From the NCBI GenBank assembly GCA_947000775.1, contig CAMQGK010000010.1, forward strand, positions 1,677,501 through 1,741,500: DNA of 64,000 bases, in the 5' to 3' direction. The notes beneath the pieces were generated by a model. The model had not been told where the DNA came from. It ran no database searches and saw only the letters and a list, made by a program, of their open reading frames with translations. Below, one piece after another: positions 23,490 to 35,300 of the stretch (its first letter is position 1; each line of letters starts with the position of its first letter). The translations under genes were made by a program, and so were the position numbers. This DNA is from Pterois miles. Lineage: Eukaryota; Chordata; Actinopteri; Perciformes; Scorpaenidae.

Positions 23490-25314
23490 ACAGCTCTCTC
23501 CTGAAGTATAGCCAGGGGGTGACATGACTAACTTTTCTAGCTCAAATCAGACCCGGCTCCAGAAACAAATTAAAGGGGGGGCATGACATTTTTTCGGGGG
23601 GATATCACACTTTTTAAACCTTCAGGCTGAACAGTGGCTCTGTGACCACTCCAGCGGTGCTGAGAATTCATTTTTCTCTCACTAAAAACGGGCACTCCAG
23701 CCCAAAAAACAAACAAAAAACAATAGCAGTAAGTTAGTAGCTAACCCTCCTAGCATGAATGTGTTGCCGTTGACTTCAGTGCTAACAGAAGGGAATGGAG
23801 CGGCGGCTTCCTGCTCGCTTTCGTTCTCGCCATCGTCACTTCTTGTCCTCTGATTTTGTGGGGAAATAATTCCCAATATCCATGCTACGCTAACAGCGGT
23901 GACCATAGCACGAATGTTCTGCTCAGTGACCCGCCCCCCTCTATCTGTAATTGGCTAGCAGTCGCCTCATTCGTTGGTTGGATTGGTTGAATTGTACGAT
24001 CAACAAGTAGAGATAGAAATAACAGAGTGATGGCCACTCCGAGGTGAAAAACAAAACCCAAATGAAATGAACAGACTCTGTGGGCGGGAACGGTCCCCCG
24101 ATGCCTGGCCATGCCGCCGGGGCTGGCTCACATTAAGCCAGGCTTAATGAAATGGTTTAAGTCTAAGACCAGTAAGTCTGTGATTCTGGCCCTGTAACCT
24201 AACCCAATTCATAACCCTTTAAGTGTTTTTTGTTGTAAATACATTCAAACATGGATGAATTACATTTTTTAGGATAACCAGGTCTGTTTGAAAATGAAGA
24301 GACAACTGATCATTGTGTCATCATTGTTCATTGATCATTGTAGTCCAGATTTATGAGTCCTGTTCTGTGCAGATATAGCCTTTAGATGCATCAGAGTTTG
24401 AATAAACCCAGTGATAATCAATAAATAGCACAGGTGAAAATGTGTGAAAAAATAGAGCTTTATCCCTTGAATGAGAAAAATGTGTCTGTGACCTGCTTGA
24501 AGCCTGTCTCTGAGCTGTAGCGTCCTCTGACTGAGGAACTGATACCTGGTCCCTCCAGGTCATTGATCAGACTATTGATCACCAGGAGCCATTAGGTTGT
24601 AATAGATCTGTCTCCAGAGACAGACTGAGATCAGTTTCTTCTCTGGAATCTACTGAAACATGATGAAGGGAGGCTACTGTTTGTGTCCCTCAGAGCAGCC
24701 TTATTTTCACAGCCGCCATTTTAAAGTAACAGCAGTCACACGTCAACCTGCCTCCTGAAACTCTGTTTATACACAACGTTGTGTTGGAGAGAACGTAACT
24801 GCAACGCACGATACAGAAACGTTGACATTCAAGGTATCAATAAAAGGTTCATTCATGTTCATTCAAATCTTTAAGTAAAAGGAGTAATATTATACTGTAA
24901 AACTACTTTTTACAAGTAAAAATCCTGCATTCAAATTTAACTTAAAGTGTGGGTCCATCTGCGTTCTTTTCGTTTCCTAAAAATGGAAACGTGCTAAAAA
25001 CATACACGTTCTTTCCATGAAACTTAAAAGTTTGGATGTTGCTGTTTACAGAAAGGATGTATATATATCTAAAATAATAATACATATATATATGTATTTA
25101 TAAAATAATAATGCTTATATATATGTAATCTAAAAAATCAATCTATCTGTGTTAATGTCTGGGTTAAAATCTGATTTACTACTTTTATTTAAATACTACA
25201 GTATTAAATACTATTTATAGAAGGAACCATGTCGTGTTATTTATTTTTTAAATTATTTTTAAAAAACATTAATTTGTACCTGTGTTAATGTTTATATTTA
25301 ATAAACTGTATCTA
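23490..25314. other. Non-coding stretch, possibly an old transposon piece
   Basis: CAGACCCGGCTCCAGAAAC near 23549 and GCCGGGGCTGGCTCACATTA near 24116 look like degenerate ends of an inverted-repeat element, with AT-rich ordinary sequence to 25314. A GCCATTTTAAAG block near 24715 recurs near 29010. No gene was recognised. Confidence 0.35.
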
Positions 25315-25399
25315 GGATGTATATATATATATTATATATATATATACATAACTATATATATATATATATATATATATTATATTATAGTTATATTATCTG

Positions 25400-25454
<55 letters not shown>

Positions 25455-25476
25455 TATAGTATAGTTATATTATCTG

Positions 25477-25568
<92 letters not shown>

Positions 25569-25586
25569 TAGTTATATTATCTGTAA

Positions 25587-25648
<62 letters not shown>

Positions 25649-25715
25649 CAGATAATATAACTATAACTATATATATATATATATATATATATAGTTATAG
25701 TTATATTATCTGCAG
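25315..25715. repeat. (TA)n tract with inverted GTTATATTATCTGTAACT spacers
   Basis: Long TA runs are broken by copies of AGTTATATTATCTGTAACT, and one copy (about 25644-25668) is inverted. The right half therefore forms a perfect-looking large palindrome able to extrude as a cruciform. Confidence 0.88.
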
Positions 25716-26055
25716 CTCTCTGACTGTTTGCTGCCATATCATTTGTTTTAGTTTATATGTAGACTCAGTACTTAATACTAGCATAATGTTATTCTGTGTG
25801 GCCATCTGCATTATTTTTCCTTCATTCTGTCCAGATGACACTTGTAACACACATATTTTTAATGTATTATTATTATTAGTTATGTGTTTATTTTTGGTAT
25901 AAGCATCTGCTAATCTCCATGTTTTTGTGCCTTTGGAAATAATGTGATGCATCTGAAGGGGGTTATTGTCTAACTCTATTGAAATGACAGTATTTACTGT
26001 ATTGTGATAATAGTAATAGTAATAATAATAATAATAATAATAATGTGTGTTTCAG

Positions 26056-26122
26056 GTGTTGATTGCCGCTGCAGAGCCCTGAACACCAACAGATACAGAC
26101 ATGATCCCTTATTCTCCCTGAG
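26056..26122 (+). other. Candidate non-coding 5' exon of dmtn
   Basis: A 67-bp segment lies between TGTGTTTCAG and a GAG|GTATGA donor. It contains a short upstream frame, ATG to TGA of 7 codons, ending just before the donor. It precedes the dmtn start exon by 2.1 kb. Support is splice-site quality only. Confidence 0.4.
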
Positions 26123-26193
26123 GTATGAACACACACACACATTACATCAGGTTTCACTGTGTGTGTTTCCCGTCGCTGACCGCATGTTACCCA

Positions 26194-26196
<3 letters not shown>

Positions 26197-26249
<53 letters not shown>

Positions 26250-26250
26250 G
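26197..26250 (+). repeat. (TG)n microsatellite
   Basis: Perfect TG run just downstream of the candidate 26056-26122 exon. An (AAT)n run lies just upstream of that exon (26014-26043). Confidence 0.9.
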
Positions 26251-26698
26251 GACGAAGCTCTGGAATAATCCCTTTGTGTCCGTCGGTCACATCAGACAAT
26301 ACAGAAGTGGCGACCCAGCAGCTGCAGCAGAGCCAACACACCGAGTGGTGTTAACTGTGAACAAACACTCTCCAGATGTTTCAGATGGCTTCAGATCAGT
26401 TTCATCTCACTGTATGTGTCCAGTGCAGAGACACACCCAGGACGCGGTTAGCCTAGCTTAGCACAAACACTGGAAGCAGGGGGGAACTGCTAGCCGAGCT
26501 CCTCCACCTTCTAACAACTACAAGTCATTTCTGGTGTTTTACAGTTTGTTGACGCTTCTGTAGTTCTGTAGTGACATAATGTTTCTTTCAGATATTAACC
26601 GATCGACTTATATTGATTGATCGACTTATAATAATTGTTTGTAACAATATGACACTAATATTATCTCTAGATAGCTTTTTAACAGTAAATTTGTCTAA

Positions 26699-27255
26699 AT
26701 ATGGAGGACCGAACCTGCCAAAATAAAGAATGAAGAAATAAATAAATGACTCAATAAATAAACATATAAACATGTCGTAAAATATATCAAAAATAATATT
26801 AATAAGAAATGTAGCTGATTGATTAACTGATAAAATGTGACATAAATTGATATGTCTGTTTTAATTTGGTTCTTTTTTATTTATCTTTGTATGTATTCCC
26901 TTCTTTATTTACGCCTCTGCTTAGTTTTAACTTTTATTTATTGATGTATTTATTTTATTAATTTTTAAATGTATTCATTTTTTTTTGCGTCAATGTTTAT
27001 TTATTCATTTGCATAATGTGGAAGAAAAGCATAATGAAATGTAAAAAGAAATAGTCTGAGGAAAATAGTCTGAGGAAATAAATAAGGGGGAAATACTGCA
27101 GAAATAATTAAATAAATGCATAAATACACCAGTAAATATATGCATGTAAAAATAAATATTGAGCAGATAATAAATAAATAAAAATATATCAATCAATAAA
27201 AAAATTAAAATGAATTTGAAAAATAAGTTTAGATAAAACAATAAATAGATAAAAA
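26699..27255 (+). mobile_element. Inverted-repeat (MITE-like) element, dmtn intron copy
   Basis: It starts with ATGGAGGACCGAACCTGCCA and contains GATAAAATGTGACATAAATT, as do the three copies in rsph14. The right end decays into AATAAATA tracts next to a (TA)n run (27286-27330), so the boundary is uncertain. A 50-bp direct repeat (TGAATTTTATTTAAAGGTC type) lies downstream at 27330 and 27728. Confidence 0.65.
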
Positions 27256-27280
27256 ACAATAAATGAAAAAGAAATGTAAT

Positions 27281-27333
<53 letters not shown>

Positions 27334-28262
27334 ATTTTATTTAAAGGTCTTATTGATAACATTTTTATGTAGATGAAAATAAAAAATATCCACAGAGAAA
27401 TAAAAAACAAATCCATAAATACATAAGTAAATATAAATAATGATAATAAATTAAAGCCAGCTGGAATCGGCTCCAGCTCCCGCAACCCCTGACAGGATAA
27501 GCAGTTGGAGATGGCTGGATGGATATAAAATAGATAATGGATAAATAAACAATAAATCAATAAATAAAAGATTAATAAAAAATAATTAATTAAAAATTTC
27601 TAAAAAGAAATGCAAAAATATATAAAGATCTTAGACACGTATTAAACATATGTGCTAGATATTTGTTAGATTAGAATGTAATCTATGAACTATTATTTAT
27701 ATATACTATTATATACAGTATATATAGTGAATTTTATTTAAAGGTCGTATTGATACCATTTTTATGTAGATCATTATATTCTACACTATATATGCTAACA
27801 AGGCTTGTGAGCTGACAGTAAAACGAGGTCAGGTGGCATCTCTGGGGCGCCAGGTAGCGTGAATCCAACAGATACGTTATCAGGGTTATTAACGGCACCT
27901 TTAATGAACCTGAAAACTCTTCACTGACCTCTCAGGGTCCCTGGACCTCACTTTGACAATCACTGCATTACTATATTCAGGCTAATCTAAAATCAGACGA
28001 GTCTTTTTACCGTTCCCGGTAACTAGACTGTTTTCAGGTCAGCTGCTGGAGCTGTGGCTGTAATGTGGACTGGACTCTGGTGAACGTACGGTTCTGGTCC
28101 TGTCCGACCACAGAAAGCCTCGGCAGCAGATTTCTGTTTTCCAGCTGACTCACCCCCCCAAAACACACACACACCTGCAGTTTAACTCTCAGTGTACTGT
28201 AATATAATAGATGTACTGTATATCTGTAATATAACACCATGCTATGTCTGTGTCCTGCTCAG

Positions 28263-28297
28263 GAACTGACCAATCAGCAGTCAGGATGATGCCCAAG
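28263..28297 (+). other. dmtn: dmtn start exon (5' UTR end plus first four codons)
   Basis: Acceptor TCCTGCTCAG precedes GAACTGACCAATCAGCAGTC, then ATGATGCCCAAG and the donor GTAAAC. The start at 28286 gives MMPK, which joins in phase 0 to QQQ/QQLAQTSPGS, the fish counterpart of the N-terminal segment before TSPGS known in dematin. A second ATG follows immediately. Confidence 0.7.
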
Positions 28298-29240
28298 GTA
28301 AACACCGTCTTCAGCTACCCGTCATAGTAAAGGAGTCTGTTTAAAGTGTCTTCGACCGCGTGGGAAGACTAGTCTTAATATCTGACATTTGTTTCAGCTC
28401 CTCACAGTCCGATATCAATGCTGCAGTAGCTGAGACCGGAGCAGATATGATTTAAATTAGGTTTGTTTATTAAACGGTTGCTATATCCTGATAGTAGTAC
28501 ATGAACGGCATTGACAGGATCTCACAGACCGGAGGTAAACATCTGGAGTCTGCTGTCCAGCTGCCATCTATGAGAGCCAGCTGTCAATCACTCTGAACTC
28601 TGATCAATCAGTCAAACTAGTCAGCTCTGATCAGATATGGATCAATAACCACTGTAATGACTATTTCTCTCCTCACATGTTCTCACACACATCATGTAGT
28701 TTCTGTTTAGCTGTAAAATGAGGAAGTTTGTGACCCGGCAGCCATGTTAAGACCAGTTGAGGAAATACCAAGCACCGCCCACCAGCTGGAGCACAGCCAA
28801 TAGAAACGCTCTCTCTCTCTGAAATGATCTGTGATTGGTCAAAGTCTCTGAAGTCTGAAAACAGCCTTGAGGAGGAGCAGAAGTCTGTTTTTCTCTCTGA
28901 ACATCTGAAAGGTTATAATGCCAAAATGTTGATGCCACTGCAGCTTTAAGGAGGTGTCATCAGTGCTGGGAGGTTTATTACTTTACAGACGCTGTGCGAA
29001 CCGCAAAGCGCCATTTTAAAGATGATGTCATAGAGGTACGATGATGTCACACGTATACGTTTTGTTTATATATAGAATAACTCAACACTGACTGCACTTT
29101 AAGTTAGTAAATCACATGAACAGACACTTAATTACACTACTTATTGATTCTGGTCACATTTTACAGTGTTTATTGTAACAGAAGTTACTTCCAGTAAATC
29201 CAGTAAATTATCAAGTGTTAAAGTACTTGCTGAGCAGAAT

Positions 29241-29300
<60 letters not shown>

Positions 29301-32300
29301 AGCAGCAGCTGGCTCAGACGTCTCCAGGGAGTGTGTTGTCTCTGAGAGGCTCCAGCATCCCAGGATCCCCTGCTGCCCCCATCGTGGTGAGACACTCACA
29401 CACAGATCAAGTCATCTTATTATTATATTATTATCCTTCAGATTAATCTTGAGGCAGTAATCTGTAATCTGCCCCCCCCCCCAGGCCAGGGTGGAGGACG
29501 GGGTTATTGGCTATAAGGACTTGGCAGCGTTACCACGGGACAAAGCCATTCTGGATATAGAGAGACCAGACCTGATGATGTACCAGCCTCACTACAGCTA
29601 CAGTCCACTGGAGGTGAGTCAGCATCTGATAATGCAATCTGTTATTATTATTATTATAATAATCTGCATGTTTCTTCACGTTCACACTCAAACAACAGTC
29701 AGTGTGTCACTGGGTGACATCTTCATCTCCATGAACACTTTATTCTGACTTCGTCCTCCGTCCTGCTGACACTAATGGACACTAGAGACCCACACGAGGA
29801 TTAATCCGCTGCTGAAAATAGTCCTGTGCTTCCTCCCGTCTGTCCGTCTCTCCTCTGTCTCATGACTATCTAAAAAATAAACTACATGTTTATGTTTGTA
29901 AAGATTTACATGTTCATGAGGAACCATAGAAACAGACAAGGAGCAGAATGGACATTCCCATTTAAATCAGCGTAGCAGGATGGACCCCGTCAAAATAAAA
30001 GAAAATAACAAATAAATAAATGAGTCAGTGAATAAATAAATGAATACAAAATAAAATTAAAAATGAATATATTAATTCATCGACAAACATGACGATAGAT
30101 GTTTAGACAGATTTTCACATGATTTTCCATTATATATTATGTTTATACTGTGTATTATATCAGCAGGATTATACTGTTGTACTATTATATATTCAATTTA
30201 TATATTAATATTATGCTGTTGTACTTGTTGAGCTGGAGCTCATTTGAGTGTTTTAATCTATTTTGTGTCCTTCCCTCCTCAGAGGTCCTTGTCTCCTCGC
30301 TCCTTGTCTCCTCCTCCCTCCCCCGAGGTAAGACCCCCCCATGTTTAAGATAAGATAAGATAAGATATTCCTTTATTAGTCCCACAGTGGGGAAATTTAC
30401 AATTTACAAATTTACAAATTTACAATTTATTTTTCCTCCAGTACTACATAGTAATACTACACAGCGCTACATAGTAATACTACTACAGTACTACTGTCTG
30501 ACAGCTGGAGGTGTTTTATAGTTGAACCTGTGTGGTGTTGCTGTGTCTCTAGAAGGAGTCCAGGGAGTGGCTGGAGAACCGTTCTCCTGGAGGTTCCTCC
30601 TCTGGTTCCACCATCCAGACGAGTAGAACCCACAGCACACACACACCACCAACACCGCCCACTCCACACACTCCACACACTCCACACACTCACTCCTCTG
30701 GTACCAAGAGCACCATGCAGCACTTCCACAGACCCGGTAAGGACTTTAATTTATTAAATCTTCAGCATCAATTGATAATAATATTTGATCTCAGCTGAGT
30801 GCATGAAGTATCAGTGTGTGTTGTGGTGTTTTGTCCATTAGAGACACTGTAAAACATTATTTTTCTTTAATAACTCACACTGAAGGCACTGTGTTTATGT
30901 TATTAGCTGATGTATTTTCTCCTCCTCGTCTCTGTCCTCCTCTTTCCTCCTCCTCCTTCTTCTTCTTCCTCTTCTTCTTCTTCTTCTCCTTCTTCTTCTC
31001 TCTGTCAGAAAACGGCTCCAACATCTATAAGAAGCCTCCCATCTACAAACAAGGTACCTACACTGCCATTAAACACAAGAACAGAAACAGAGGAGAGGAA
31101 ACAAGGAGAGGAAACAAGGAGAGAGGAGGAGAGGAAACAAGGAGAGGAAAAGGGGGAGAGGAGGAGAGGAAACAAGGATAGAGGAGGAGAGGAAACAAGG
31201 AGAGGAAAAGGGGGAGAGGAGAAGAGGAAATAAGGATAGAGGAGGAGAGAAAACAAGGAGAGGAAACAAGGATAAAGGAGGAGAGGAAACAAGGATAGAG
31301 GAGGAGAGGAAACAAGGAGAGAGGAGGAGAGGAAACAAGGAGAGGAAAAGGGGGAGAGAAGGAGAGGAAACAAGGATAGAGGAGGAGAGGAAACAAGGAG
31401 AGGAAAAGGGGGAGAGGAGAAGAGGAAATAAGGATAGAGGAGGAGAGAAAACAAGGAGAGGAAACAAGGATAAAGGAGGAGAGGAAACAAGGATAGAGGA
31501 GGAGAGGAAACAAGGATAGAGGAGGAGAGGAAACAAGGATAGAGGAGGAGAGGAAACAAGGAGAGGAAACAAGGAGAGAGGAGGAGAGGAAACAAGGATA
31601 GAGGAGGAGAGGAAACAAGGAGAGGTAAAGGGAAAGAGGAGGAGAGGAAACAAGGAGAAGATGAGAGGTTAAAGGACCACTGATTCCTCATTCATCTCTG
31701 ATAGCTAGCTTACTGTCATGTGATAATGGAGTGATTAGCCTGTTAGCCTGCTAGCCTGGCAAAGCTAACAAAAATACAAAAAATATTCACAATACTTTTT
31801 TCCACTTCATTTCTCTGCGTATGAATCAAATAAACCAGTCAGAGCCAGGCTAGCTGTTTCCATCTGTTTCCAGTCTTTATGCTAAGCTAAGCTAACATCC
31901 TGATAAGGGATCGATATCCATCTGGACATCCTTCTCTCTGACAGACAGCCAATGGTTCTCAAAATGTTGAACTGTTCCTTTAATAATACAGCACAGAATC
32001 TGACGATATTATTATTATTACTGTTTTATTTATTATTAAAAGTAGTTATTATTCATTATTATGGTTCTATTTATTATTGTTCTATTTATTATTATTATTA
32101 TTGTTAGTAGTAGTAGTAGTAGTATTGTTATTATTATTGTTGTTATTATTATTGTTATTGTTATTAATATATTAAAATGTGTCTAAAAGAGAGAAACTGA
32201 AGTAATCCAGTCAGAGTGGATGTGAATGTCGGTCAGCTGTAACCCACAGACATGATTCACTGCATTTAATCAGCTTTATGTGTTATATGTGTGTGTTGTG

Positions 32301-35300
32301 TGTGTTATATGTGTGTTGTGTCTTATATGTGTGTTGTGTGTTATATGTGTGTTGTGTGTGTTACAGATGGTTGTGTGTCCTCTCAGCTGCCTCAGGGGAA
32401 ACACATTGAGGATTTGATCATCGAGTCCTCAAAGTTTCCAGCCGCTCAGCCTCCAGACCCGAACCTGCCCTCCAAGATAGAGACCGACTACTGGCCCTGC
32501 CCCCCCTCCCTGGCTGTGATTGGTATGACCCAGATCGACCGACTCTCACACACACACAGAAACACACCTCGTGCTGCATTCAGGGTACTCTAGAAAGGTG
32601 GATTGTCACATGTTCAGAGAATCCTGTTCAGCTGTAAATCCTTCATGTGTTAAGCAGATTATTCACCTCTCCTCTTGATTCCTTTCCTTTCCTTTCCCTC
32701 TCTTCTTGTTTCCTTTCCATTTCTGTTATTTCCTTTTCTCATCATTTTCATTTTCTCATCATTGTCTCCTGTCCTCTCCTCCCTCTAGAGAAGGAGTGGA
32801 GGAAGAAGGATCAGAGGGATGAAGATGAGGAGGAGGAGGAGGATGGAGAACTGGATGATGAGCTGTGGGGACTGAGGGCACTTCAGAAACAAGAACTCAA
32901 CAAGGTGAAGCAGTCTGAGACCTGAATGAGACCGTAGAGGACCAGATCTGGTCCACGGGGGTCAGTAGAGGACCAGATCTGGTTGATGGGGGTCAGCAGA
33001 GGACCAGATCTGGTCTGTGGTGGATTCAAGATGTGTGGTGGTTTCAGATTATAACTTCTCTGTCTGTCTCTCCAGATTCAGTCTAATCTGGGAAAAATCA
33101 TCCTGAAGGAGGAGTTGGAGAAATCTGCCGCTCCTCTGAGGAGGAAGACTCGCTCGCTGCCAGATCGCAGCCAACACACCGGTACGTCAGCATTAACGGT
33201 CACCTAACGACACGGCGGTACGTCAGCATTAACGGTCACCTAACGACACGGCGGTATGTCAGCATTAACGGTCACCTAACGACACGGCGGTACGTCAACG
33301 TTAACGGTCTATGTCAGCATTAACGGTCACCTAACGACACGGCGGTATGTCAGCATTAACGGTCTATGTCAGCATTAACGGTCACCTAACGACACGGCGG
33401 TATGTCAGCATTAACGGTCACCTAACGACACACCGGTACGTCAGCATTAACGGTCTATGTCAGCATTAACGGTCACCTAACGACACGGCGGTATGTCAGC
33501 ATTAACGGTCACCTAACGACACGGCGGTATGTCAGCATTAACGGTCACCTAACGACACACTGGTACGTCAGCATTAACGGTCTATGTCAGCATTAACGGT
33601 CACCTAACGACACGGCGGTATGTCAGCATTAACGGTCACCTAACGACACACTGGTACGTCAGCATTAACGGTCTATGTCAACGTTAACGGTCACCTAACG
33701 ACACACCGGTACGTCAGCATTAACGGTAAAAGTAAAGTAAAAGTACTCGTCAGGCAGAATGCCCCTGTCAGTACCATGGTGTATAAATATGTGAGCAGCA
33801 CCTCTTCATATACTGTAGAGTAGTTTTACCTGTAATAACAATGCATCATATTTGTAAACTGGTCCAAATGTTTTGGTTGTAAAATCTTCATAATCATAAC
33901 AATCATAATTTCATTTAACCAAGTGGTGTTCTTTATCTGAGGATTTTCATTTCTGCTTCTTTATCCTTGTGCTCCACCTAGTGGTCAGGATGACTACAGG
34001 CAGCATAATGTGAGGAGTTTACTGTTGGTTTAATATCTAACAACATCCAGCAGCATTCAGAACACGACGATTTATCCGTTCAGGTAGTTTATCAATCTGT
34101 GAACAGCTTCTGTAAGAGATACAAATGGATTTAATGAGACGTCACGCAGATTAATACATAATTACACGTATTCTTAAAAAGTGAGGAAGACAATAAACAC
34201 TGAGTTTATCCGTCTGACATTCTGCTCTGTAATAATAATACTAATGATAATAATGATAATAATAATAACTGACCTTTTCCTCTTCAGGGTCCAATGTCTC
34301 CAGGTCTGTGTATTTCCCAGCATCCTCTAGGAGCGGCCTGTCCAGGGTGAGTCCTGCTGAACACAAACAGCCAATCACAACAGAGTTTACTGGAGATGAT
34401 GATGATGATGAAGATGAAGGTGTTTCTGTTTGTTTCCAGCTGCAGTCAGCAGAGTTCAGCTCCTCAGAGAAAACACCAGCAGGTACCGAGTCTCAGATCA
34501 GATCACCCACATATCCCACTCACAGCAGCACTTTATTATTATTATTATTATTATTATTCATATTAATAATAAATAACTTCCAAAACAATAATAAAAATAA
34601 TCATAAATAATAAAAGTAGAACTAATACTAACATTATTCTTCTTATTATTGAGATAACAGGTTGAAGCTTAAAATAAGTCTGATTTTAATACTTGTAATA
34701 CTGAAGTGGTTTCCAACCTTTTGGCTTATGAGCTACTTTCATAGAAATGTGTCATCAGCTAATCTCGGGATTTTGTGATCAATTTAAAAAAAAAAATGTA
34801 TTTTAGAAATTATTAACAAAAAATTAATAATTTAAAAAACAACATTAAATAAATAAACAAATAAACAATCAATAAAAAATAAAATAATTACTATAATATA
34901 TAATAATAATAATAATACCTTCCAAAAACACACAAACATTAATAGTAATAATAATAATATAATATATAATATAATTAGATAAATAAAATACAATTAATAA
35001 AATAAAAATTAAATAAATATAATTATAATAACAGCAATAATGCTCATTATCAAGAACTATGAATATTATTATACATACCTCAAAAATCTAAATAAATAAA
35101 CTAACAAAAATAAAATAAAATAAAATAATAAATAAGTAGTGGTGACTCCCAGATGCCCATGTTTTACAGTAGATGTGTGATCATACAGTTCCGTTACATA
35201 AAGTCTGGGATACAAACAGAAAATAAAAACAGGAGTAAAAACAACTGACACAAGTCGAGTGACTACGTCCACCTCTTCCCGGCTGTCTGAGATGTGAATC

